Origin: Atopobiaceae bacterium | GTDB taxonomy: Bacteria; Actinomycetota; Coriobacteriia; Coriobacteriales; Atopobiaceae | NCBI GenBank assembly: GCA_022482785.1 | Contig: JAKVON010000002.1 | Coordinates: 124,001-188,000 of the forward strand | DNA: 64,000 nucleotides | Direction of reading: 5' to 3' | Part shown: positions 23,395 through 33,900 of the stretch, piece by piece | Layout: each line of letters opens with the position of its first letter | Position numbering within the stretch: the stretch's first letter is position 1 | The notes under the pieces: generated by a model | Databases searched by the model: none | Told to the model about the DNA's origin: nothing | The model's input: only the letters and a program-made list of their open reading frames with translations | Program-made: the position numbers and the translations under genes

Positions 23395-24495
23395 ATGGGC
23401 TCGAATGCGCAGGGACGGCCGCCCGCTCCGGGAGGGGGACGGCCTCACGGGGGAGGCGGCAACGGCTGGAAGGTCGTCATTGCCGTCCTCGTGCTGGGCT
23501 TTCTCTTCCAGTCGTGCAGCGCGCTCCTCTTCGCCGGCTATCCCGCGGCCTCTCGCACCCCTTCGATCGGAGGAAACATGATCGTTCTCATCGTCATCCT
23601 GGCCATTGCCGCCATCGTCGTGTTCAACACGATGTACATCGTGCGGCAGCAGCATGTCGCCGTCATCGAGAGGCTCGGCCGCTTCCACTCCATCAGCCGT
23701 CCCGGCTTCCACGTCCGCGTGCCCTTCTTCGACAAGATCGCCCACGACGTCGACCTCATGACCGAGGACGAGCACATGACGTTCGACGCCAAGACCGCCG
23801 ACAACGTGACCATCGAGCTCGACGTCTCGGCGCAGTATCGCGTCGATGCCACCTATCCCGCGGGCCAGGACATGGGAGGCATCTACAAGAGCCAGTACAC
23901 CCTGGCCTCTCCCGTCGCCCAGATGAAGGACTACCTCGCCGACGCCCTCCGCTCCCAGATCCCCAACCGCACCCTCGACGAGGTCTTCTCCGAGAAGGAC
24001 GCGATCGCACATTCCATCGACGAGGTGGTCGCCGCCAAGATGCTGGGCTACGGCTACATCCTGGTCACGACCCTCATCACCACGATCCGCCTGCCCCAGG
24101 AGGTCCAGGAGTCGATGAACCGCATCGTCGCCTCCAAGAACAACCTCGCCAGCGCCCAGAACGACGCCAACGCGCAGAAGGTCAAGGTCGTCACCGCCGC
24201 CCAGGCCAAGGCAGAGGCCATGGCCGCCGAGGGCAAGGGCATCGCCGACCAGCGCGCCAACATCGCCGACGGCATCGCGCGCTCGCTCGGCACCATCGAG
24301 GCCTCGGGCGTCTCGACCGAGGAGGCGAACCGCCTCTTCCAGTTCACGCAGTGGTGCGACATGATGTCTGCCTACGCCGCGACCGGCGCGTCCACCGTGG
24401 TGCTCCCCAGCGACTTCCGCGAGAACGCGAGCATGTTCGAGCAGATGCTCTCCGCGGGTGCCACCAGGACGAGCGGGAAGGCCCCTCGCGCCTAG
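23395..24495 (+). CDS. SPFH/band 7 (stomatin-like) protein
   Basis: YIVRQQHVAVIERLGRFHSISRPGFHVRVPFFDKI, followed by coiled coil (AKAEAMAAEGKGIADQRANIADGI). Confidence 0.88.
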   Translation: MGSNAQGRPPAPGGGRPHGGGGNGWKVVIAVLVLGFLFQSCSALLFAGYPAASRTPSIGGNMIVLIVILAIAAIVVFNTMYIVRQQHVAVIERLGRFHSISRPGFHVRVPFFDKIAHDVDLMTEDEHMTFDAKTADNVTIELDVSAQYRVDATYPAGQDMGGIYKSQYTLASPVAQMKDYLADALRSQIPNRTLDEVFSEKDAIAHSIDEVVAAKMLGYGYILVTTLITTIRLPQEVQESMNRIVASKNNLASAQNDANAQKVKVVTAAQAKAEAMAAEGKGIADQRANIADGIARSLGTIEASGVSTEEANRLFQFTQWCDMMSAYAATGASTVVLPSDFRENASMFEQMLSAGATRTSGKAPRA

Positions 24496-24506
24496 CGGGG
24501 TGTCCC

Positions 24507-25436
24507 ATGTCCCCCGCGCCCACACAGAGCCAGGACCTCAAGGCCCTCCTCCGCTCGGATGGGGTCGCCAAGCTGGCGATCGTCTTCTGCGCGACCGCCT
24601 GGGGCATCTCGTTCTTCATCATGAAGGACGCCATCTCTCAGATGCCCGTCCCGTTTCTGCTCACGGTTCGCTTCGCCCTTGCCGCGGCGCTCATGTTCGT
24701 GCTGTTCAGGCATCGCGTCTTCGACCGCCTCGACCGGCGGTGCATGAGGGTCGGGCTGCTTCTGGGCATCGCCGACTGGGGGGCCTACGCGCTCCAGACG
24801 GTGGGGCTGGCCTACACCACCCCTGGCAAGAACGCGTTTCTCACTGGCTGCTACTGCGTCATCGTGCCGTTCGCCGCGTGGGCGATCGGGCGGGGCAGGC
24901 CCAGCCGCCTCGCCGTCCTGGCCGCCGGCCTCTGCGTGGTGGGCCTGGGCTTCGTGGCGCTCGACGCGGGCCCCGAGCCGAACGTCGGCGACGTGCTCAC
25001 CTTCGCCTGCGCCGTCCTGTTCGCCTTCCAGATGGCACTCACCTCGAAGCTCTCGGTGGGGCTCGACATCTGGGTGCTCACCTCGTGGGAGATGCTCGCG
25101 ATGGGGGCGGCCTCGGCGGTCTGGATGGTGGGGACCGGCGGATACCCGACCCCCGACATACTCACGCCCGCCAACGTCGAGGTGCTCGTCTTCCTGGGCG
25201 TGGTCTGCTCGGCGGGCTGCTCGTGCCTGCTCAACTACGGCCTCACCGTGGTCGACCCCTCGGTGGGCGCGCTGCTGTCCTCGCTCGAGTCTCCCATCGG
25301 GGTCGTCTCGTCGGTCGTGTTCGCGGGAGAGGTGCTCACCGGCAGGCTGGTGGTGGGCCTCGCCCTCATAGCTGCCGCCATCGTGCTCTCGGAGATGGCC
25401 CCCAAGATCGCGGAGCGGCTCGGCCGCGTCGGCTGA
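24507..25436 (+). CDS. EamA/DMT-family transporter
   Basis: Multi-TM; TAWGISFFIMKDAI, YTTPGKNAFLTGCYCVIVPF, SLESPIGVVSSVVFAGEVLT. Confidence 0.88.
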   Translation: MSPAPTQSQDLKALLRSDGVAKLAIVFCATAWGISFFIMKDAISQMPVPFLLTVRFALAAALMFVLFRHRVFDRLDRRCMRVGLLLGIADWGAYALQTVGLAYTTPGKNAFLTGCYCVIVPFAAWAIGRGRPSRLAVLAAGLCVVGLGFVALDAGPEPNVGDVLTFACAVLFAFQMALTSKLSVGLDIWVLTSWEMLAMGAASAVWMVGTGGYPTPDILTPANVEVLVFLGVVCSAGCSCLLNYGLTVVDPSVGALLSSLESPIGVVSSVVFAGEVLTGRLVVGLALIAAAIVLSEMAPKIAERLGRVG

Positions 25437-25466
25437 CGTGGCCCGCCGCGTGACGGGACGGCCGCC

Positions 25467-26309
25467 TTATCCCCGCTGCCTCACGTAGGGCACGCGGCTG
25501 CCGTCCATGCCGACGTCGAAGACGATGGTGCGCCCCGACGCATCGGTGCAGGTGACCGTTCCGGCACCCAGGGTCGAGGTGTTATAGACGAGCTGGTCGC
25601 CGTTCACCTCGACGCTTCCGGGGCCGTCGAGCTCGGCGCTCCACGTCCCCTCGGGAAGGGGTGCGGCCGTGCTCGACTCCGGAACGCCCCATACCTGGTA
25701 GGCCACCGACGCCACGAGCAATGCGACCGCCAGCGCGAACATCGCGAGACGCGTCTTGCCCGGCCTCCCGAACTCGGCCGCCAGCACGAACATCGCGACA
25801 ACCGTGAACGCCGTGGTCACGAGATGGCGGGGGAATGCGAACCAGGCCTTCCACGCGTAGAGCCCGGCGAGGACGGCGAGCATCGCGAGCGCCATCGCGA
25901 GCGCGACCGTGCCCAGCGCCCCGCGTTCGCGCATCTGGTTCGCGAGGGCCCCTGCCGGCAGGCATGCCACGGTCGCGCCCAGCCAGTAGGGGTAGTAGCC
26001 CCAGACGCCCACGCCCAGGAACGGCATCTCGACCAGGTAGACCAGCGGCTGGCTCACGAGGAAGAACACGAACACCTTGAGTGCGGCCTCGACGGGACCC
26101 TTGCAGTTGGTCGCGATGATCACGCCGAAGACGAGCCACCACTCGTAGGAGACGGCGATGTCGGTCGCCGAGGTGTCGGCCAGCGCTGGGATGAGGTTGA
26201 GCACGGCCGTGACCAGGCCTGCCACGATGGCGAACACGATGACCACGGGCCATCCCATCGGGGTTCCCGTGAAGAGCCTGTCAAGTCTGCCTGCCTTCTC
26301 CATGCTCAC
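25467..26309 (-). CDS. Uncharacterised multi-pass membrane protein
   Basis: Long ORF with several hydrophobic segments; no recognised family motif. Confidence 0.6.
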   Translation of the reverse strand: MSMEKAGRLDRLFTGTPMGWPVVIVFAIVAGLVTAVLNLIPALADTSATDIAVSYEWWLVFGVIIATNCKGPVEAALKVFVFFLVSQPLVYLVEMPFLGVGVWGYYPYWLGATVACLPAGALANQMRERGALGTVALAMALAMLAVLAGLYAWKAWFAFPRHLVTTAFTVVAMFVLAAEFGRPGKTRLAMFALAVALLVASVAYQVWGVPESSTAAPLPEGTWSAELDGPGSVEVNGDQLVYNTSTLGAGTVTCTDASGRTIVFDVGMDGSRVPYVRQRG

Positions 26310-27511
26310 CCTCTCGACCTGCCGCGCGACCCGGCCAGATGGGTGGCCTTCTCGGCATAGAGCTCGCGGTCCGCGGCATTGACCAGCTCGTCGACGGTCT
26401 GCGCCGCGCCGGTGCCCGCCTGCGCGATTCCGATGCTCAGCCTCAGATGATAGGGGGCCTTCGACTCCCTGTCATGCCTCTCGAACGTCTCGACGACCTC
26501 CCTCTTGAGCTTCTCGGCCTCCGCCCTGCTCGGGAGGTTGCCCAGGAACGCGAACTCGTCCCCGCCGTAGCGGGAGATGACCACGTGCCGGTTGTCGGCG
26601 ACCTCCTTGAGCAGGTCGGCGACCTGGACGAGCGCGGCGTCCCCGGCGCGGTGCCCGTAGAAGTCGTTGATCGACTTGAAGCCGTCGACATCCATGAGCA
26701 GCAGGAACACGGGGCTGCTCGGGGTCGCGTCCTCGACCATGGCGCAGGCCCGCGACTCGAACTGCCGGCGGTTGTTGAGGCCCGTGAGTCCGTCGGTCGA
26801 GATCGAGTACTCCTGGAAGTTGGAGAAGACCATGACGACGGCGACGGTGCAGAGCGTCCAGGTGAAGGGGATGCCGTAGACGAAGATGTCCAGGATCGTG
26901 CCAAGGGCGGGGAGGATGAAGAACGCGAGCAGCGTGAGGAGCTCCCGCCTCCGCTGGGGGCTCGTCTCGCGCACGAAGGCGCGCAGCGTGAGCGCGGCCG
27001 AGGCCACGAGATAGAAGCCGGCGAACGTCGTCTGCAGGAAGTGGAGCGGCCCGCGGTGGTAGGCGATGGTGACGGGGTCGACGGTGAACACCCAGCCCGT
27101 CCAGACGCTCGCATAGCACGCGATGGCAAGGAGCATGACCGGCAGGGCCTCGACGAGGCGTTGGATGCGCGGCCTCTCCTCGCGGTCGAGGGTGGCCTCC
27201 GTGTAGCGGAGCCAGGAGAGTCCCGTGACCCCCGTCCAGAACAGGAAGGTCGAGTTCGCGAAGAGGCTCAGCGGGAGGTTGTTGCCGGAGGCGAGGATCG
27301 CGACCGCGCTCATGGCGAGCACGACGATGAGGTTGGCGACCACGCGCGACAGCGTGCGCCTGGCGTCGCTCAGATAGGCACTCCGCATCATCCTGAAGAG
27401 GATGAAGGCGAGGATGGCGACGCAGAGGATGTTGAGGTATGCGTAGGTCGTCTGGTACAACTGCCACCCTCCCTCAGGGATGGGTTCGCGCCGAGGGCCT
27501 GTCCCGGGCAT
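26306..27511 (-). CDS. Membrane GGDEF-domain protein (putative diguanylate cyclase)
   Basis: TDGLTGLNNRRQF, DVDGFKSINDFYGHRAGD, RYGGDEFAFL; N-terminal hydrophobic helices. Confidence 0.9.
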   Translation of the reverse strand: MPGTGPRREPIPEGGWQLYQTTYAYLNILCVAILAFILFRMMRSAYLSDARRTLSRVVANLIVVLAMSAVAILASGNNLPLSLFANSTFLFWTGVTGLSWLRYTEATLDREERPRIQRLVEALPVMLLAIACYASVWTGWVFTVDPVTIAYHRGPLHFLQTTFAGFYLVASAALTLRAFVRETSPQRRRELLTLLAFFILPALGTILDIFVYGIPFTWTLCTVAVVMVFSNFQEYSISTDGLTGLNNRRQFESRACAMVEDATPSSPVFLLLMDVDGFKSINDFYGHRAGDAALVQVADLLKEVADNRHVVISRYGGDEFAFLGNLPSRAEAEKLKREVVETFERHDRESKAPYHLRLSIGIAQAGTGAAQTVDELVNAADRELYAEKATHLAGSRGRSRG

Positions 27512-27671
27512 ACCGATAAGGGTACCCGAGTTCCTGCGCGCGTCTCGCTCGCATGCCGGCATTCGACGGCAATCGGGCACCATTCGGCGCCGTGGGGAGT
27601 GCCGGTGCGGCGGGCAATTCGTCGGCTTTGGTATCATTTTCCAACCAGCGTCTTCGACGAGGGGTCCGCAC

Positions 27672-29657
27672 ATGGGAAGGCTTTCTGAGGACAAGGGTGC
27701 GGCCGCGGGGGTCCTCGTGCTCTGCCTGCTGCTCTCGTGCCTCGTCACCGCGTGGTACTACATCACCTTGCGGGACCAGTCGGCCCAGGACCTCAGGCGC
27801 GTCCAGACGATCTACACGGAGCGCACGGAGAGCCTCGTCAACTCGGTCTTCCACAAGACCGACGTCCTCGCCACGGTGGTCAAGCTCGATGCGGGCGACG
27901 TCTCGGACGAGACGTTCGACCAGGTCGCCAAGACCGTCTACGCCGAGAACAGCGGAATCCGCGGCATCCAGCTCATGCCTGGGGCGGTGGTTACCAAGTC
28001 CTATCCCCTCGAGGGCAACGAGGCCGTCATGGGGAAGAACTTCCTGCAGATTCCCGATCGCGCCGCCGACTGCCAGCTTGCCATCGACACGAGGAGCATC
28101 GCGCTCTCCGGGCCCTACAACCTCATCCAGGGCGGGCTCGGCCTCGTCGCGAGGAACCCCGTCTTCCTCGTCGACGACGCGGGCGACGAGTACTTCTGGG
28201 GGTTCTCCGCGATCGTGCTCGACCTGCCGGACGCGCTCAGCTCGGCGGGGCTCGGCGACCTCCCCGACGCCGGCTACGACTTCCAGCTCTTCTGCACCAA
28301 CGAGAACGGGGAGCGCATCGTCATCGAGGGGGACGAGGGCCTCGACACCTCCAGGGCGGTGCTCGGCACGGTGGAGGTCCCCAACCACGAGTGGACCCTC
28401 GCGGTGTCGCCCAAGGACCCCTGGGCGAACCTCCTGCGCTCGCTTGGCGTCCTGGCCTTCTGCACGGCGCTCAGCATCGCCGTCTGGCGGCAGTGCGTCA
28501 TGCTCCAGCGCGAGCACGAGGCCACGGAGGCCAAGGACCTGTTCTTCTCCGACGTGAGCCACGACATGAGGACCCCGCTGAACGCCATCGTGGGCTTCTC
28601 CAAGCTGGCCCGGAAGCCCAGCATCTCCGCCGAGCAACGCGATGACTACCTCGAGAAGGTGGAGCGCTCCGGCGGCCTGCTGGTCGACCTCATCGACGAC
28701 ACGCTCACCATCTCGCGCTCGGGCCAGGGCAAGATCGAGCTGCACCCGGTGGCGCACGACGCGCGGACGCTCTTCTCCTCGGTCTGCGACTCGGTCGGGA
28801 GCATGGCCGAGCGGGGCGGCGTCTCCTTCGCGGCCGACCTGTCCCGGCTCGATGACTGCGCGATCATGGCCGACGGCCTCAGCGTGCAGAAGGTGCTGCT
28901 GAACCTGCTCTCCAACGCCGTGCGCTACACCCCTTCCGGAGGCCATGTCCGCTACGTGGTGTCGAGCGAGGAGGCGGCTCCCAGCCACGCGGCCTTCTCC
29001 GTCGTGGTGTCAGACGACGGCATCGGGATGGGCGAGGAGTTCCAGCGACACCTCTACGAGCCCTTCTCGCAGGAGAAGCGCTCGGGATACGAGTCCGTGG
29101 GAACGGGTCTCGGGCTCTCCATCGTCAGGCAGCTGGTCGACCTCATGGGCGGGAGAATCTCCTTTTCGAGCAAGGTGGGCGAGGGAACCACCTTCGCCCT
29201 GCATCTGAGCTTCGCACGCGCTGCCGCGGCCTCGACCAGTCCCGCCCCCGCCATCGGGGACGTGCGCGGCGCGCTCGCCGGGAGGCGTGCCCTGCTGTGC
29301 GAGGACAACGAGCTCAACGCCGAGATTGCCGTGGCGCTGCTCGCCGACGAGGGCGTCGAGGTGGTCACGGCCAAGGACGGCAAGGCGGGCGTCGAGCTGT
29401 TCTCGGCGAGCGACGTCGGCTGGTTCGACATGGTGCTCATGGACGTTCGCATGCCCGTCATGGACGGCCTCGAGGCGGCGCGGGCGATTCGCTCGCTGCG
29501 CCGCCCGGATGCGGCGAGCGTCCCTATCGTCGCGATGACGGCCAACACCTTCGCCGACGACGTGAGGGAATGCCTCGATGCGGGCATGAACGCGCACGTC
29601 GCGAAGCCCATCGACCCAGTGGCCCTGCGCTCCACGCTCGCGGGGCTGGTGCGCTAG
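27672..29657 (+). CDS. Hybrid sensor histidine kinase with CHASE-like sensor and C-terminal receiver
   Basis: FFSDVSHDMRTPLNAIVGFSKLA, GTGLGLSIVRQLVDLMGGRI, receiver LLCEDNELNAEIA...VLMDVRMPVMDGLEAARAIR. Confidence 0.92.
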   Translation: MGRLSEDKGAAAGVLVLCLLLSCLVTAWYYITLRDQSAQDLRRVQTIYTERTESLVNSVFHKTDVLATVVKLDAGDVSDETFDQVAKTVYAENSGIRGIQLMPGAVVTKSYPLEGNEAVMGKNFLQIPDRAADCQLAIDTRSIALSGPYNLIQGGLGLVARNPVFLVDDAGDEYFWGFSAIVLDLPDALSSAGLGDLPDAGYDFQLFCTNENGERIVIEGDEGLDTSRAVLGTVEVPNHEWTLAVSPKDPWANLLRSLGVLAFCTALSIAVWRQCVMLQREHEATEAKDLFFSDVSHDMRTPLNAIVGFSKLARKPSISAEQRDDYLEKVERSGGLLVDLIDDTLTISRSGQGKIELHPVAHDARTLFSSVCDSVGSMAERGGVSFAADLSRLDDCAIMADGLSVQKVLLNLLSNAVRYTPSGGHVRYVVSSEEAAPSHAAFSVVVSDDGIGMGEEFQRHLYEPFSQEKRSGYESVGTGLGLSIVRQLVDLMGGRISFSSKVGEGTTFALHLSFARAAAASTSPAPAIGDVRGALAGRRALLCEDNELNAEIAVALLADEGVEVVTAKDGKAGVELFSASDVGWFDMVLMDVRMPVMDGLEAARAIRSLRRPDAASVPIVAMTANTFADDVRECLDAGMNAHVAKPIDPVALRSTLAGLVR

Positions 29658-29679
29658 GGGCGGCGGCGCCGGGTAGCCG

Positions 29680-29776
29680 TGCAGGAAAATGCAGGCTGTG
29701 GCGGGGTTTTCGGCCCCAGGGGCCCGAATCCGGAGGAAAATGACAGGCTGTGGTCCACAGGTTGCAAAATCCTGCA
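29680..29776. repeat. Imperfect inverted repeat with internal direct repeat between convergent genes
   Basis: TGCAGGAAAATGCAGGCTGTGG ... CCACAGGTTGCAAAATCCTGCA; GGAAAATG(A)CAGGCTGTGG occurs twice. Confidence 0.65.
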
Positions 29777-29813
29777 GGCGCGGCCCGGGCGCCGGCCGCC
29801 AGCGGCGCTGCCC

Positions 29814-30743
29814 CTAGTCCGTGACGTCGGCCAGCCATCCGAACAGATGGGAGAGCACCGGGTCGGTCTCGACCTGGTGCTTGTGCATCGTCACCGTGGT
29901 GATCATGTGCTGCCAGGCGGGGTCGTCCATCGCATGGAGCGTCGCCGCCTTGGGGCCCAGCCCCCGGCGCAGCACGTCCGCGAACGCCTCCTCGCTCGCG
30001 AAGGGGCTGGCGGTGTCGGCCGTGCCGTGCACGCCGAAGGAGGGAACGTCCGGCAGCCTCCCCTCCGAGCCGAGCCGCCGTGCGACGGCGATGGGGGAGT
30101 AGGGCAGCAGCGCCTCGTGGACCGAGCGCTCGTCGGCGGGGTCCATCCCCGGGAGGTCGAGCAGGGCACGCGTCACCAGGGGGCCGAGCGGTGCCGGCGG
30201 GACGGGCCTCGAGAGCATGTCGTCGGCGTCGAGCACGGCCGCGCACGAGACGTAGGCCCTGATCGCCTCCCTGTCGATTCCGTGACGTTCCTGCAGGTCG
30301 CGGTCGTAGGCCACCAGCGCGGCGGACATCCCGCCGGCCGAGCTCCCTCCCACCACGACGCTCTCGCAGGTCGTCCCGCGCCCGCGGAGCCACGCCATCG
30401 CGGCGCGCACCCCCTCCGCCGCGTCGTCCACCTGAGCGGGAAAGCGATGCCGTGGCATGAGCCGAAACCCCACCGAGACGAACCGGTATCCCTGGGCGTT
30501 GTAGACGTCGGCGGCATTGGCCATGCTCTCTGGCGTCCCCACGAGGTAGCCCCCGCCGTGGAACCACATGACCACGGCGTCGTGGCGCACCTCGGCGGGC
30601 TCCCAGACCACGCAGCGCTGCAGCCTGTCGGGCCCGAACGGAACGATCGCGGGTCCGCCCCTGCGCGCGGGGCGGTGACGATCGTAGTAGGCCGGCTCGA
30701 GATAGGCGACGGGGGTGGAAAGCACCTCGAAGACAGCTCCCAT
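29814..30743 (-). CDS. Alpha/beta hydrolase (HSL/esterase-like)
   Basis: VVMWFHGGGYLVGTPESMA, VVGGSSAGGMSAAL, HGTADTASP. Confidence 0.85.
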   Translation of the reverse strand: MGAVFEVLSTPVAYLEPAYYDRHRPARRGGPAIVPFGPDRLQRCVVWEPAEVRHDAVVMWFHGGGYLVGTPESMANAADVYNAQGYRFVSVGFRLMPRHRFPAQVDDAAEGVRAAMAWLRGRGTTCESVVVGGSSAGGMSAALVAYDRDLQERHGIDREAIRAYVSCAAVLDADDMLSRPVPPAPLGPLVTRALLDLPGMDPADERSVHEALLPYSPIAVARRLGSEGRLPDVPSFGVHGTADTASPFASEEAFADVLRRGLGPKAATLHAMDDPAWQHMITTVTMHKHQVETDPVLSHLFGWLADVTD

Positions 30744-30992
30744 GCCTGGCCCCTCTCCCGTGGAGGCGTCGTGTCGGCGCCTGGTCCCTACGATACCATC
30801 ACCGCCTCGAAGCACGTATAATGCGGAAGGTCCCAGTGCCTCGTCGTGTTACGGGTGGGTTTCGAACGCGTCACCGAATGGCGGCAAGACCGTCACGACT
30901 TCGCGCAAATCGCGGGGTGGCCGGAGCCGTCTTGTAGGATTGATTCCCAACCCAGATAACGTGCCAACCAGACAACGAGCTAAGGAAGACGC

Positions 30993-33900
30993 ATGGATAC
31001 CTCCCGACAGCATCCGCTGGCTACCTCCTGCAACGAGAGGGGTCTCTACCAGCCCGAGTTCGAGCACGACGCGTGCGGCATCGGTGCGCTCGCGCACCTC
31101 AAGGGGCACCGCTCCCACCAGATGCTCGACGACGCCCTCTCCGTCCTCGTGAACCTCGAGCATCGCGGCGGCAAGGGCCTCGAGCGCAACACCGGCGACG
31201 GCGCCGGCATCCTCTTCCAGATCCCGCACCGCTTCTTCCGGAAGGAGGCCCAGAAGGAGGGCCATCTCCTGCCCGACGAGGGCGACTACGGCGTGGCCAT
31301 GCTCTTCTTCCCCCAGGACGGGCAGGGCACCGAGGCCGCGAAGGCCACCTTCGAGCAGGGCTGCGCCGAGCTCGGCTGCCCGCTGCTGTTCTGGCGCGAG
31401 GTCCCCATCGACCCGCATGACCTCGGGGACACGGCGCGCGCCTGCATGCCCACCATCCTGCAGGCCTTCATCGGCCGTCCCGAGGGGGTCGAGCCCGGAG
31501 ACGCCTTCGAGCGCCGCCTCTACGTGTGCCGCCGCGCCATCGAGAAGAAGGCGGCGGCAGACCCCGCCTTCAAGGGCAAGATCTTCTACGTCTGCTCCAT
31601 GAGCGCGCGCACCATCGTCTACAAGGGCATGCTCGTGGCCACCCAGATGCGCCGCTTCTACACCGACCTCAACGACGCCTCCACCGAGACGGCCCTGGCG
31701 CTGGTCCACTCGCGCTACTCCACCAACACCACGCCCAGCTGGGAGCGCGCGCACCCCAACCGGTTCATCATCCACAACGGCGAGATCAACACCCTGCGGG
31801 GCAACGTCAACTGGATCCGCGCCCGCGAGCCGAACCTCTACTCGCCGCTCCTCGGCGCCGACCTCGAGAACGTCATGCCCATCATCAACCGCGAGGGCTC
31901 CGACTCCGCCATCCTCGACAACGTCCTCGAGTTCCTCACCATGAACGGGCGCGACGTGGCCCGGGCCGTCACGATGCTCATGCCCGAGCCCTGGGACCAC
32001 AACAAGGCCCTCTCCAAGGAGAGGCGCGCCTACGATGCCTACCAGTCGATGCTCATGGAGCCCTGGGACGGCCCGGCGGCGATCGCCTTCACCGACGGCC
32101 TGCGCCTGGGGGCCGCGCTCGACCGCAACGGCCTGCGTCCCGCCCGCTACTACGTGACGCGCGACGACCGCTTCATCCTCTCGAGCGAGGCGGGCGCCAA
32201 GCCCATCGAGCCCACCAACATCCTGCAGGCGGGATGCCTCGGGCCCGGCCAGATGCTCGTGGTCGACCCCAGCCAGGCCCGCGTCATCTGGGACGGCGAG
32301 CTCAAGGACACCTTCGCCAAGCAGAAGCCCTACCGCGACTGGCTCGACGCCGAGACGCTCGACATCCACGACCTCGGCCACGCCAAGGGCAACCCCTTCG
32401 CGCCCATCGACGCCGACGAGCCCCTCTCGCAGCGCCTCGCGCACCACGGCTACCACTTCGACGACGTCGAGGAGGCCATCCTGCCCATGGCCGACACGGG
32501 CAAGCCGCCCCTGGCCTCGATGGGCCAGGACATGCCGCTGCCCGTGCTCTCCAAGCACGCCCGCTCGTTCTTCGACTACTTCAACCAGCTCTTCGCGCAG
32601 GTCACCAACCCGCCCATCGACGCCCTGCGAGAGAGCTTCGTCACCTCGACGGTGCTCTACCTGGGCAACCACGGCAACCTCCTCGAGGACGCGCGCGAGA
32701 CCTGCCGCCTCGTGAGGCTGCAGGGGCCGCTGCTCTCCAAGGACGCCTTCGAGCGCATCTGCGCGATCGACCGCGAGGGCTTCGAGGCCGCGCGCTTCTC
32801 GGCCACCTACGACCGCGACGGCGGGGACGGCGCGCTCGAGAAGGCCCTCGCGAACCTCAACGCCTCGGTCGAGAAGGCCGTGCGCGGCGGGGCCAACATC
32901 GTTGTCATCTCCGACCGCGCGCCCGAGGGCAAGGTGCCCATCCCCAGCCTGCTCGCCGTCTCGAGCGTGCACAACCACCTCATCCGCGCCGGCGTCCGCA
33001 TGTCCGCCGACCTCGTGGTCGAGTGCGGCGACGCCATGACCGCGCACGACTACGCGGCGCTGGTGGGCTACTCCGCGTCGGGCATCTATCCCTACCTGGC
33101 CCACGACCTCATCGTCGACGCCGCCGCGAAGGGCAAGGTCAAGGTCTCGGCCGAGGAGGCCGTGGCCAACTACAACAAGGCCGTGACCGCCGGCATCGTC
33201 TCGATCATGTCCAAGATGGGCATCTCCACGATGCAGGGCTACCACTCAGCCCAGATCTTCGAGATCGTGGGCCTCAACAAGGCGTTCGTCCACGAGTACT
33301 TCCGCGGCACGTTCAGCCGCCTGGGCGGCCTGGGCGTCGACGACGTCCAGCGCGAGTGCGACCAGCGCTACGACGAGGCGGAGGCCCTCAAGGCCAGCCC
33401 CTCGCCCGACCAGCTCGCGAGCTCCGGCATCACGAAGTGGCGGCCTGTCGGCGGGGAGGAGCACCTCATCACCCCCGAGGTGATCTACCTGCTCCAGGAG
33501 GCGGTCCGGCAGGGCGACTTCGACGCCTTCCACGAGTACAGCCGCGCCCTGCATCCAAAGGGCCGTGCCATCACCCTGCGCGACCTGCTCGAGTTCGTGC
33601 CCCGCGAGACGGGAGCCGTCCCCCTGGACGAGGTGGAGCCCGCGAGCGAGATCGTCAGGCGCTTCACCACGGGGGCGATGAGCTACGGCGCCATCTCCGA
33701 GGAGGCGCACGAGTGCATGGCCATCGCCATGAACCGCCTCGGAGGGAAGTCGAACACCGGCGAGGGCGGCGAGAACCCCAAGCGCGAGACGACGCTGCCC
33801 AACGGCGACTCCAAGAACTCCGCGATCAAGCAGGTGGCCTCGGCGCGCTTCGGCGTGACCAGCCGCTACCTGGTCTCGGGCAAGGAGATCCAGATCAAGA

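Noticed and set aside
22005-24506. N-terminal part of the 1143-aa ORF 22005..25436
   Set aside because: Arg/Ala-rich out-of-frame overlap of recQ and the SPFH gene; only the EamA transporter part (24507-25436) is credible.
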